From positions 1 through 64,000 of the forward strand of contig NZ_JBBMER010000009.1 in NCBI RefSeq assembly GCF_040096455.1: a stretch of DNA of 64,000 nucleotides, written 5' to 3'. Each line of letters starts with the position of its first letter. Position 1 is the first letter of the stretch. Shown piece by piece: positions 9,919 through 18,396 of the stretch. The notes beneath the pieces were generated by a model. That model was not told the DNA's origin. It made no database searches and saw only the letters and a list, made by a program, of their open reading frames with translations. A program made the position numbers and the translations under genes. The DNA comes from Lachnospira rogosae (GTDB lineage: Bacteria; Bacillota; Clostridia; Lachnospirales; Lachnospiraceae).

Positions 9919-12900
9919 GTGGATAAATATGAGTTTAATATAAAGTTGGAACAGATAAAGAAGCTTGCAGCTAAGAAAGAATATAAGCAGGCAGCAGAGA
10001 TTGCAAAGCAGATGAACTGGAATAAAGTAAAAGACTGGTCTACGCTTGCAACGATAATTAATGTACAGGAAGCGGCAGGAGACTACGAAGAAGCAAGAGA
10101 TATGGCAATTCTTGCATACAACCGTAACCTTGGAGGCAGAAAGCTTATATATAAGCTCACAGAATTCTTTATCAAAGTTGACGATTTTGAAAATGCTGAA
10201 GAATTATACAGGGAATACGCCAAATTATCAGCACACGATGTTAATAAGTATATCTTATATTACGACTTAAGAAGGGCACAGGATGCACCTGATACTGAGC
10301 TTGTTGATATACTTGAAAAGTATAAGGAAGCTGAGATTGACGAGAAATATATGTATGAGCTTGCCGAATTATATTACAAGACAGGAAGAAAAGAAGATTG
10401 TTCTAAGACCTGTGATAACCTTGTATTATGGTTTCAGGATGGCATATATGTAGAGAAAGCTGTAAAGCTTAAGGAAAAGCTGGGTGTTACTATGACTAAC
10501 ACACAGAAGAAGATTTTAAGTGAGATTAACGCAAGAAAGTCTGACGAAGAAGCTAACAAAGAAAGATTATTTATGGAGCAGAAGGAGCTTGCACGTCTTA
10601 AAAAGGACGAAGTCGGCGATCTGCTTGATGAAGATGATAAAGCTGATTCAGACAAAGCAGCACCTTCTAACAAGGCTTCAGACAGCAGGTATTCTAATGT
10701 GACTAATAAAGCTTTAAGATTTAAATCTGAAGATGTTGCAGGAGAACAGCCAGTGGGTAATATTGATTATACCGGAAATGACCGTTCAACAGGAAATGTT
10801 AATGTGGCGGGAAGTTCAGACGTGGCTGGTGTAAAAGATACATCTGGTTTATCAATGGATCTTGTCCAGAATGACCAGAGCAGTGCATTAAAAGAGTCAA
10901 TTGTAAATGCTATTAGAAGACAGGAAGCAGAAGGGAATTCTGTAGATGAGAGTGCTGCAAAGCTTGAAAAAGAGCAGGACAACAGAATATTAGATGAGAG
11001 TGCAGATAAGAAGCTTAATGAAAATGTCAGCAAAGCTTCTATGTCATTAAAGGAGCTTATCGAGAACGCAAAAAGAAATATTGAGAACAGCTGTGATAAG
11101 ATTACCAAGGAAGACGAGGAAGAAGCACGGGAGGCGGCAAGAAAGCGTATTGATGAGAAAGCTGATGCTATGGACATAGAGGTTAAAGTACCTAATTATA
11201 ACCTTTATGATACTCATAATATTCAGGAAGAACTTGCTAAGAATATTAATGATATATTTAGTGATGAGGAGTCATTTAAGCCTCCATTTGAAAGAAAGAC
11301 AGGAATGTCCGAAGCATTGAATGAGAGTCCGGCAAAGACAAGTGAGTCAAGAACTGATGGTACAGCAGATAGTAATGCAGGAAATGCTAATACTGTTTAC
11401 GCAGATGATGAAGCAGAGAACATAGAAGATGAGCAGATTGAAGGACAGTTAAGCATAGCTGACTGGATGGAAACTGTAAGAGAAGAAAAGTATGGCAAGC
11501 AGGATACAAGAGAGTTCTCTAAGGTTGAGTTAGAGCGTATGCTTGATGAGAAAGATGAGAAGAGTGAAGCTTACGAGAAGATTGTTGCCATGAAGAAAGA
11601 AGAGGCTTTAAGAAAGGGAACAGAATTCAGCGAGAGGGAGGCTAAGAGATTAGCTGATGCAGAGGTTTTACTTGGTGCGGCTAAGAGAGATCTGGCTATG
11701 AGAACAGGAAAGGCTTCGTTTATATTAGATCAGACAATGACACAGGAGCTTGAGAAAGCCAGAGAAGCTTTAAAAGTGGCAGAAGATGTTAATAATAGCG
11801 AAGCAGTGAGCGGTAGCACAGTTGTTAATAACGGTGAAGCGGTGAGTGGTAATGTAATTGCCAATAATAGTGAACAGGCACAGGACGACAGCGAATGGCA
11901 AAGACCAGAAGTATCATATACTGTTAATGAAAAAGCCGCTGAACCTGAGAATGAAGAACTCACTCTTAACACAACACATTTTGAGCCAGTAACAGATGAG
12001 GTTCTTAACAATTATAACAACGTTAATAATTCAGAAGCAGAGTACAGCAGAGCCGCTGAGCCAGAGATTGCAGCTACAGATTTTGTTACGCCGGGTATGA
12101 ATATGAAGTTCAATGTATCTTCAATGGATAATGAAGATGACAATGACAGGGTTTGGCATAATGATAAGAAATTATCCGGGGAGCTTGCTAAGATATTTAA
12201 AAAATACAGAGAGATGCCTGGACTTGAGGAGCAGCTTGTAGATTTATTCGAGTCACTTGATGAAGAGATGGCTATGACTAATTCTTCGTGTGGTAACATT
12301 CTTATATCAGGTAATTCAAGCTCTGATAAGACAGATCTTGCTAGAACAATTGTAAGAGCTATTAATTATGTATATCCTGACAGACCAAAGAAGATTGCCA
12401 AGACATCTGGCGAGAGTATTAACCAGAGAGGCATAACCAAAGCTATGGGCAAGCTTAAGGGTACAGCTCTTATCGTTGAAGGTGCAGGTACAATACAGCC
12501 TAAGAGGATTAATGAGATTATATCCTGTCTTAACGAAGATACAGATAGAATGGTTGTTATATTTGAAGATTCAGATGCAGAGATGAATGTGCTTGTGAAC
12601 TTTAATCCGGATATGGTAAAGACATTTAACCATAGAATTACATTAAAGCAGTACACAGTTAATGAACTTGTTGATATGGCAAAGCGTTTTGCAAGAAAGA
12701 GACAGTATGAGGTTGATGATGATGCACTTCTTGAACTGTATTTAAAGATTGACAAGCTTCATAGTGTTAATGATAATATCAAGCTTGATGATATTAAAGA
12801 GATTATCAACAGGGCAATTGCCAACTCTGAAAAGAGAGCGTCAAGAAAGTTCTTTGGTGGACTTAAGAAGAAGCGTAGTGAACGAGGAGATGTTATATTC

Positions 12901-12927
12901 CTTACAGAAGCAGATTTTAAAGATTGA
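9919..12927 (+). CDS. TPR-repeat protein with C-terminal degenerate AAA-like domain
   Basis: This 1,002-residue protein is of unrecognised family. Residues 1-200 are helical TPR-like repeats (for example KEYKQAAEIAKQMNWNKVKDW, DFENAEELYREYAKL). The middle (about 210-730) is long, acidic, low-complexity and coiled, with an N/S/V/G-rich stretch. Residues about 760-985 resemble an AAA+ module: P-loop-like GNSSSDKT at 798-805, in which Asp803 replaces the usual Gly before Lys804; a Walker B-like ALIVE ending at Glu854; and a C-terminal lid-like region. The GTG start at 9919 is chosen because GGAGG at 9906-9910 sits 8 nt upstream; an in-frame TTG at 9874 lacks such a site. It follows the SMC gene by 117 bp on the same strand, where Wadjet loci normally carry the JetD nuclease. 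No nuclease motif is visible here. Confidence 0.8.
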   Translation: MDKYEFNIKLEQIKKLAAKKEYKQAAEIAKQMNWNKVKDWSTLATIINVQEAAGDYEEARDMAILAYNRNLGGRKLIYKLTEFFIKVDDFENAEELYREYAKLSAHDVNKYILYYDLRRAQDAPDTELVDILEKYKEAEIDEKYMYELAELYYKTGRKEDCSKTCDNLVLWFQDGIYVEKAVKLKEKLGVTMTNTQKKILSEINARKSDEEANKERLFMEQKELARLKKDEVGDLLDEDDKADSDKAAPSNKASDSRYSNVTNKALRFKSEDVAGEQPVGNIDYTGNDRSTGNVNVAGSSDVAGVKDTSGLSMDLVQNDQSSALKESIVNAIRRQEAEGNSVDESAAKLEKEQDNRILDESADKKLNENVSKASMSLKELIENAKRNIENSCDKITKEDEEEAREAARKRIDEKADAMDIEVKVPNYNLYDTHNIQEELAKNINDIFSDEESFKPPFERKTGMSEALNESPAKTSESRTDGTADSNAGNANTVYADDEAENIEDEQIEGQLSIADWMETVREEKYGKQDTREFSKVELERMLDEKDEKSEAYEKIVAMKKEEALRKGTEFSEREAKRLADAEVLLGAAKRDLAMRTGKASFILDQTMTQELEKAREALKVAEDVNNSEAVSGSTVVNNGEAVSGNVIANNSEQAQDDSEWQRPEVSYTVNEKAAEPENEELTLNTTHFEPVTDEVLNNYNNVNNSEAEYSRAAEPEIAATDFVTPGMNMKFNVSSMDNEDDNDRVWHNDKKLSGELAKIFKKYREMPGLEEQLVDLFESLDEEMAMTNSSCGNILISGNSSSDKTDLARTIVRAINYVYPDRPKKIAKTSGESINQRGITKAMGKLKGTALIVEGAGTIQPKRINEIISCLNEDTDRMVVIFEDSDAEMNVLVNFNPDMVKTFNHRITLKQYTVNELVDMAKRFARKRQYEVDDDALLELYLKIDKLHSVNDNIKLDDIKEIINRAIANSEKRASRKFFGGLKKKRSERGDVIFLTEADFKD

Positions 12928-12977
12928 TAATAAAATATAACTTATAGTGTGCATATGCACAAGAATGGAGGATACTT

Positions 12978-14969
12978 ATGAATATTGAAGAAATGTCAGT
13001 AAACGCAATCAGGGTTTTATCCGCTGATGCGATACAGAAAGCTAATTCAGGACATCCTGGATTACCACTTGGAACAGCACCTGTTGCTTATGAATTATTT
13101 GCAAAACATATGAATTATAATCCACACAATCCAGACTGGGTTAACAGAGATAGATTTGTGTTATCAGGTGGACACGGCTCAATGCTTCTTTATTCATTAT
13201 TCCATTTATTTGGAATAGGTAATCTTTCACTTGAAGAAGTTAAGAATTTCAGACAGTTTGGTTCACTCACACCGGGTCATCCGGAATATGGACATACTGT
13301 AGGTGTTGAGGCTACAACGGGTCCATTAGGACAGGGCATGGCAATGGCAGTTGGTATGGCAATGGCAGAGGCACATCTTTCATCAGTATTTAACAAGGAA
13401 GGCTTTCCAGTTGTAGACCATTATACTTATGTACTTGGTGGAGATGGATGTATGATGGAAGGTATTTCATCAGAGTGTTTCTCACTTGCTGGTACACTAG
13501 GACTTTCAAAGCTTATTGTATTCTATGATTCAAACAATATATCTATTGAGGGAAGCACAGATATAGCATTTACAGAAGATGTAGTTACAAGATTTAAGGC
13601 ATTTGGTTTCCAGACAATAGAAGTTGAGGACGGCAACGACCTTGAAGCAATCGGCAAGGCAATAGAGGAAGCTAAGGCTGATAAGACAAGACCATCACTT
13701 ATTAAGGTTAATACACTTATTGGTTATGGCTGTCCAGCTAAGCAGGGCAAGGCAAGTGCACACGGAGAACCTCTTGGTGTTGATAATGTGGCTGCTCTTA
13801 AGGAAAATATTAACTGGCCTTGCAAGGGTGATTTTGAAGTTCCTAAGGAAGTATATGACCATTACAAGGAACTTGCTGATAATATGGCAAAGGCAGAGGA
13901 TAAATGGAATGAACTTTTTGCTGCATATGTGGAGAAGTATCCAGAAATGAAAGAATTATGGGATAATTACTTTGATGGATATGATATGTCCGATTTGTTC
14001 AATTCTGATGAATATTGGGCAAAAGGTGATAAGCCAGAAGCTACAAGAAGCACAAGCGGAACTATTCTTAATATGATTAAAAAGGCAATGCCTAACTTAA
14101 TAGGTGGGTCAGCAGATCTTGCACCATCTAATAAGACTAATATGAAGGATGCGGGTGATTTCTCTAAAGATAATTATGCTGGAACTAATCTTCATTTTGG
14201 TGTAAGAGAGCAGGCTATGGCGGCAATCGGTAATGGACTTGCACTTCACGGCGGTTTAAAAGCATTTGTTGCAACATTCTTCGTATTCAGTGATTATGTT
14301 AAGCCAATGGCAAGACTTTCAGCACTTATGAAGCTTCCACTTACTTATGTATTCACACATGATAGCATTGGTGTCGGAGAAGATGGACCAACACATGAAC
14401 CAATTGAACAGCTTGCTGCATTCCGTTCACTTCCTGATTTCACAGTATTCAGACCTTGTGACAGAACAGAAACAGCAGCAGCCTGGATGTATGCAGTAGA
14501 AAATGAATGTGGACCAACAGGACTTGTTCTTACAAGACAGAACCTTCCACAGATTGAGGGTTCATCAAAGGATGCACTTAAGGGTGGTTATGTAATCGCT
14601 GAGTCAGAAAAGGCAGTTCCAGATGCTATTATCATAGCAAGCGGTTCAGAGGTAAGTCTTGCAATTAATGCCAAGGAAGAACTTAAGAAATCAGGCATTG
14701 ATGTAAGAGTTGTAAGTATGCCAAGTATGGAGCTTTTCGATAAACAGTCAGCGGAATATAAGGAAAGTGTGCTTCCTAACGGTGTAAGAAAGAGAGTTGC
14801 AGTAGAAGCACTTTCAGACTTTGGCTGGTACAAGTATGTAGGTCTTGACGGCAGGGTTATCGCTATGGAAGGCTTTGGCGCTTCAGGTCCAGCAGCTACA
14901 TTGTTTGAGCATTTTGGATTTACAGTTGATAATGTTGTTAAGACTGTTAAAGAAGTTGTTAATGCTTAA
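12978..14969 (+). CDS. tkt: Transketolase
   Basis: Transketolase transfers two-carbon ketol units in the non-oxidative pentose phosphate pathway using thiamine diphosphate. The 663-residue protein has the full family layout. The N-terminal TPP domain has the GHPGLPLGTAPVAYELF start, the conserved HG(G)H regions, and GGDGCMMEGISSE near residue 155 with the downstream DSNNISIEG forming the GDG-N motif. The pyrimidine domain has HDSIGVGEDGPTHEPIEQL near 462. The C-terminal domain ends normally. A good GGAGG lies at 12967-12971. It has its own terminator at 15028-15082. There is no adjacent pentose-phosphate gene. Confidence 0.97.
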   Translation: MNIEEMSVNAIRVLSADAIQKANSGHPGLPLGTAPVAYELFAKHMNYNPHNPDWVNRDRFVLSGGHGSMLLYSLFHLFGIGNLSLEEVKNFRQFGSLTPGHPEYGHTVGVEATTGPLGQGMAMAVGMAMAEAHLSSVFNKEGFPVVDHYTYVLGGDGCMMEGISSECFSLAGTLGLSKLIVFYDSNNISIEGSTDIAFTEDVVTRFKAFGFQTIEVEDGNDLEAIGKAIEEAKADKTRPSLIKVNTLIGYGCPAKQGKASAHGEPLGVDNVAALKENINWPCKGDFEVPKEVYDHYKELADNMAKAEDKWNELFAAYVEKYPEMKELWDNYFDGYDMSDLFNSDEYWAKGDKPEATRSTSGTILNMIKKAMPNLIGGSADLAPSNKTNMKDAGDFSKDNYAGTNLHFGVREQAMAAIGNGLALHGGLKAFVATFFVFSDYVKPMARLSALMKLPLTYVFTHDSIGVGEDGPTHEPIEQLAAFRSLPDFTVFRPCDRTETAAAWMYAVENECGPTGLVLTRQNLPQIEGSSKDALKGGYVIAESEKAVPDAIIIASGSEVSLAINAKEELKKSGIDVRVVSMPSMELFDKQSAEYKESVLPNGVRKRVAVEALSDFGWYKYVGLDGRVIAMEGFGASGPAATLFEHFGFTVDNVVKTVKEVVNA

Positions 14970-15027
14970 TGTTTAATGGGATTAGGTGTTGATGGTTAGA
15001 GATTAATAATTAGATAAATAATATAAT

Positions 15028-15082
15028 TGAGCTTTCAATAGATTTCCTTGTAATTAGGAGAATATTGGAGGCTCTTTTGTTT
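15028..15082 (+). terminator. Rho-independent terminator after transketolase
   Basis: The left arm GAGCTTTCAATA pairs with the right arm TATTGGAGGCTC through two G-U pairs, followed immediately by TTTTGTTTTG. It lies 60 bp past the tkt stop on the same strand. Confidence 0.8.
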
Positions 15083-15133
15083 TGCAGGATATTGTTTATA
15101 AAGAGAGGAATTAAGTGGAGTATAATTATATTT

Positions 15134-15375
15134 ATCCTAAATTATTCACGAAGCAGTATCTAAATTAAAAACTGCATCTTGAACCTTTAAATTTGATCCA
15201 TGAAGCTTGAACTAATCTCTCTTGACCGAAAAAAGGGGGCATAAAATCCCTATAGTGCAAGGTTCGTTAATAGTTGCTATTCCAGCTGCACCTGCAGTTT
15301 GCTGATATTATATAGAGTCTCGTAGAACTCATCCTTTCAGCCACTTTTACGGCATTGCCGTGAATAATTTAGGAT
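15134..15375. ncRNA. 242-bp structured element bounded by a 17-bp perfect inverted repeat
   Basis: The ends ATCCTAAATTATTCACG (15134-15150) and CGTGAATAATTTAGGAT (15359-15375) are exact reverse complements. Nested inside are AAACTGCA/TGCAGTTT, GAACCTT/AAGGTTC and a CGGC-ATT-GCCG mini hairpin, giving a long rod-like fold. A competing hairpin GCAGT/ACTGC lies near the 5' side. No protein is encoded and no T-run follows either end. It could be a stable ncRNA (6S-like folds come to mind, but I could not match a class), a long structured leader, or a small non-autonomous mobile element. The strand is undetermined. The rest of 14970-15550 is AT-rich with no other gene seen. Confidence 0.55.
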
Positions 15376-15550
15376 TAGTAAAATAATATGTGAATTAATA
15401 CATAAATACATAAAAAATACAATAAATTATCATATATTTACTTGAAATAATAAAGACAGGGGTATATACTATTAATATAAAGATTGTTAGAGAATTAACA
15501 ATCCATTCGAATCACTTATTAATATTTTTATTTATAGGAGGTATTGGGTT

Positions 15551-16762
15551 ATGGTACGTTTTACATTACCAAGAGATTTATATCATGGTAAAGGAGCTCT
15601 TGAAGCACTTAAGACTCTTAAAGGAAAGAAGGCTATCATCTGTGTTGGTGGTGGCTCAATGAAGCGTTTCGGATTTCTTCAGAGAGCAGAAGATTATCTT
15701 AAGGAAGCTGGAATGGAAGTTAAGTTATTCGAGGGTATCGAATCAGACCCTTCAGTTGATACAGTTATGAAGGGTGCAAAGGTTATGGAAGAATATCAGC
15801 CAGACTGGATAGTAGCTATTGGTGGTGGTTCTCCTATCGATGCAGCCAAGGCTATGTGGATTAAATATGAATATCCAGATACAACATTTGAGGATATGTG
15901 CAAGGTATTCGGCTTACCAAAGCTTCGTACGAAAGCTCATTTCTGTGCAGTTTCATCTACATCAGGTACAGCTACAGAAGTTACAGCATTCTCAGTTATA
16001 ACAGATTATGAGAAAGGTATTAAATATCCATTAGCTGACTTTGAGATTACACCAGATGTAGCTATTGTTGATCCAGAGCTTGCAGAGACAATGCCTAAGA
16101 AGCTTGTAGCACATACAGGTATGGATGCTATGACACACGCCATTGAGGCATATGTATCTACAGCTAACTGCGATTATACAGATGCACTTGCACTTCATGC
16201 TATGAAGATGATTAAGGACGATCTTGTTGGTTCATATAACGAAGATATGGAAAAGAGAGATGCAATGCACAATGCACAGTGTCTTGCAGGTATGGCATTC
16301 TCTAACGCATTACTTGGTATCGTTCATTCAATGGCACATAAGACTGGTGCAGCGTTTGAAGGCGGACATATTATCCACGGTGCAGCTAATGCTATGTATC
16401 TTCCAAAGGTTATCAAGTACAATTCTAAGGATGAGACAGCAGCTAAGCGTTATGCATACATAGCTGACTTCTTAGGATTAGGCGGTGATACAACAGAAGC
16501 TAAGATTGATAACTTAATCGCAATGCTTCGTAAGATGAATGATGAGCTTAATATTCCACAGTGCATTAAGAACTATGGCGAAGGTGGTCTTCCAGCAGAA
16601 CAGGGAATTGTTCCAGAAGATGAATTCCTTGCTAAGCTCCCAGAAGTAGCAGCTAATGCAATCAGCGATGCTTGTACAGGTTCTAACCCACGTCAGCCAA
16701 GTCAGGAAGAGATGGAGAAGCTCCTTAAGTGCTGCTACTATGATACAGAAGTAGATTTCTAA
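15551..16762 (+). CDS. Iron-containing alcohol dehydrogenase
   Basis: This is an NAD(P)-dependent group III (Fe) alcohol dehydrogenase of 403 residues. It has the nucleotide-binding GGGS and AIGGGSPIDAAKAM segments (about residues 30-110), the STSGTATEVTAFSVI motif near 140, and the metal-binding His/Asp set in HTGMDAMTHAIEAYVS and GIVHSMAHKTGAAFEGGHIIHG. The likely role is aldehyde/alcohol interconversion for redox balance in fermentation; the exact substrate cannot be read from sequence. It is monocistronic with a strong RBS (AGGAGG at 15537-15542) and its own terminator. Confidence 0.93.
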   Translation: MVRFTLPRDLYHGKGALEALKTLKGKKAIICVGGGSMKRFGFLQRAEDYLKEAGMEVKLFEGIESDPSVDTVMKGAKVMEEYQPDWIVAIGGGSPIDAAKAMWIKYEYPDTTFEDMCKVFGLPKLRTKAHFCAVSSTSGTATEVTAFSVITDYEKGIKYPLADFEITPDVAIVDPELAETMPKKLVAHTGMDAMTHAIEAYVSTANCDYTDALALHAMKMIKDDLVGSYNEDMEKRDAMHNAQCLAGMAFSNALLGIVHSMAHKTGAAFEGGHIIHGAANAMYLPKVIKYNSKDETAAKRYAYIADFLGLGGDTTEAKIDNLIAMLRKMNDELNIPQCIKNYGEGGLPAEQGIVPEDEFLAKLPEVAANAISDACTGSNPRQPSQEEMEKLLKCCYYDTEVDF

Positions 16763-16801
16763 TATTGTCAGTTTAATTTTCTTATTTTCATAATATTTAG
16801 G

Positions 16802-16837
16802 ACAGAGTGGTGCATTATGTACCGCTCTGTTTTTTGT
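16802..16837 (+). terminator. Rho-independent terminator after the alcohol dehydrogenase
   Basis: ACAGAGTGGT (16802-16811) pairs with ACCGCTCTGT (16821-16830), followed by a run of T. It lies 40 bp past the stop codon. Confidence 0.9.
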
Positions 16838-16856
16838 TAAAATATAAGTATAAAAA

Positions 16857-16902
16857 TTCAAAAGGATGCAACAATTTATCTTAAAATGTTGCATCCTTTG
16901 AA
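16857..16902. terminator. Second hairpin downstream of the alcohol dehydrogenase
   Basis: TTCAAAAGGATGCAACA pairs almost perfectly with TGTTGCATCCTTTGAA around a 13-nt loop. T-rich sequence follows on the plus strand and A-rich sequence precedes it, so it may be a backup or bidirectional terminator. A third hairpin at 16963-17005 (AAGCCTATTATCC with GGGATAACAGGCTT) follows without a clear T-run. Confidence 0.6.
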
Positions 16903-17122
16903 TATTTGTTCTACTCAGAGAATACAATATGTAGCAAAATATAAATATATGGGTATGGTTACAAGCCTATTATCCGGATTACACAGAGGTCGGGATAACA
17001 GGCTTATTATTCACAAATGCGTATACAATAATGATTAATTTGCAAACAATTCAAACAATTCAATATAACACGCAAGAGTAAGAAATAATTTAAAAATAAA
17101 TTAAAAATAATCAAAAAAAGAG

Positions 17123-17151
17123 TTGACAAATGTATAAGTGAGTGTTAATAT
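17123..17151 (+). promoter_or_regulatory. Near-consensus sigma-A promoter for the ABC-exporter leader
   Basis: TTGACA (17123-17128), a 17-bp spacer and TAATAT (17146-17151) give an almost ideal housekeeping promoter. Transcription would start near 17158 and produce a leader of about 320 nt ending in the terminator at 17437-17480. Confidence 0.75.
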
Positions 17152-17420
17152 ACAATTACAAACAAACAAGACCTTAAACATATTAATAAATCGATATAAC
17201 AACATATATTAATCATATTAAAGAAGACAAGTTCAGCAGACAATATATTAATACATAGAATATATCGATACCATTCATTAAGAATGTTAATATAGATTAT
17301 AAGGAATTGAGAAAGGCAGGTATAATCCAATGGAAATATAACACATACCAAGCATTATTAATAATTATATTCATTGTAGAATAGTTAATTAAAGAAAGTA
17401 ATGATTTGGAGGAAGAACAA

Positions 17421-17438
17421 TTGAATAACTCAAAGTAA
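17421..17438 (+). CDS. Five-codon leader ORF (TTG start), putative attenuation peptide
   Basis: GGAGG at 17408-17412 lies 8 nt before TTG AAT AAC TCA AAG TAA, encoding M-N-N-S-K. The stop codon overlaps the first bases of the terminator stem that starts at 17437. A ribosome on this ORF would cover the left arm, as in ribosome-mediated attenuation of drug-inducible ABC transporters. Spacing and overlap are seen directly; translation is inferred. Confidence 0.45.
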   Translation: MNNSK

Positions 17439-17480
17439 CGGTTACTATATTACATAGCGATAATATAGTAGCCGTTTTTT
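17437..17480 (+). terminator. Leader terminator/attenuator upstream of the ABC exporter
   Basis: AACGGTTACTATATTA (17437-17452) pairs over 16 bp with TAATATAGTAGCCGTT (17461-17476; one G-U), followed by T6. It lies about 100 bp before the ABC ATPase gene on the same strand, so it either attenuates read-through from the 17123 promoter or ends a small RNA of about 320 nt. Confidence 0.85.
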
Positions 17481-17506
17481 ATTTAATTAGGAAATTCTTT
17501 CTTATA

Positions 17507-17535
17507 TTGCAATAGGTAACCATAAGTGGTAATAT
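17507..17535 (+). promoter_or_regulatory. Second promoter directly upstream of the ABC ATPase gene
   Basis: TTGCAA (17507-17512), a 17-bp spacer and TAATAT (17530-17535) lie just after the attenuator. The spacer contains an ACCATAAGTGGT-type inverted repeat, and loosely repeated ACTAAAGTTA / ACTACCTAAC boxes follow. This is consistent with a regulator-controlled promoter, but the regulator is not identified. Confidence 0.5.
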
Positions 17536-17581
17536 CAAACTAAAGTTAGAACTACCTAACCTGTGATATAAGGAGGCAGAT

Positions 17582-18280
17582 ATGTTTATAGAGATTAAGA
17601 ATGCAAGAAAATATTATGGCGAGGGAGATGCACTTGTTAAAGCCATTGATGACATAAATCTTTCGCTTGATGAAGGTAAAGTATATGTAATATTAGGTCC
17701 ATCAGGCTCTGGAAAAAGTACTCTGCTCAATATGGTGGGTGGACTGGACTCACTTGATGACGGTGAAATAATTATATCAGGAAGAAATATAAGCAGGGCA
17801 GATAAGAAAAGTATGACAGAATACAGACGTGAAGATATTGGATTTGTATTCCAGTTCTATAATCTTATTCCAGACCTTACAGTTCAGGAAAATATAGAGG
17901 TTGTGGCTGATATATCCAATAATCCATTAAATATCAATGAAGTAATGGAAGAACTAGGTATAGCATCTTATAAGAACAGATTTCCGAAGGAATTGTCTGG
18001 TGGACAGCAGCAGAGAGTTGCAATAGCAAGAGCCTTGATTAAAAATCCTAAAATACTTTTATGTGATGAACTTACAGGTGCATTGGATTCCAAATCATCA
18101 AGAGATGTACTTAGAGTTATAGAGAAAATTAATAGCAGTTTTAAAACAACAATAATAATAATAACGCATAACGAAGCAATAGCTCATATGGCAGATACTG
18201 TTGTAAGAATACGAGATGGAAAAGTAGCAGACTGCATAGACAATAAGCAGAAAATGTCTGCTGATGAACTTGAGTTATAG
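17582..18280 (+). CDS. ABC transporter ATP-binding protein (MacB/LolD type)
   Basis: The 232-residue ATPase energises the FtsX-family permease encoded next. It has Walker A GPSGSGKST (about residues 39-47), Q-loop FQFYNLIPDLTVQENI, signature LSGGQQQRVAIARALI (about 139), Walker B ILLCDELTGALD and the switch His in ITHNEAIAH. The GPSGSGKSTLLN and SGGQQQRV motifs are typical of the MacB/LolD/BceA group, which mostly exports or extrudes peptides and antibiotics or acts mechanically on the envelope. The gene has an AGGAGG 7 nt upstream and is preceded by the attenuator leader. Confidence 0.93.
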   Translation: MFIEIKNARKYYGEGDALVKAIDDINLSLDEGKVYVILGPSGSGKSTLLNMVGGLDSLDDGEIIISGRNISRADKKSMTEYRREDIGFVFQFYNLIPDLTVQENIEVVADISNNPLNINEVMEELGIASYKNRFPKELSGGQQQRVAIARALIKNPKILLCDELTGALDSKSSRDVLRVIEKINSSFKTTIIIITHNEAIAHMADTVVRIRDGKVADCIDNKQKMSADELEL

Positions 18281-18396
18281 TATATTTATCTGCATATGTA
18301 TGTTGACAAGCAGAAGTCTTATTGTGCAGATATGAATGACTTTAAGACTTTCGCCGCTGGCATCATATTTATAAAATGATATGAAAAGAGGAAAGT

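Noticed and set aside
11730..12299. Long antisense reading frames over the TPR/AAA gene
   Set aside because: They are Ser/Thr/Leu-rich shadows of the opposite strand without ribosome binding sites.
16514..16927. 137-codon minus-strand frame overlapping the alcohol dehydrogenase end
   Set aside because: It spans a terminator and overlaps a well-supported gene; composition is not protein-like.
17145..17351. Minus-strand frame in the ABC leader
   Set aside because: Low-complexity AT-rich frame without a ribosome binding site; the region has a better explanation as a leader.
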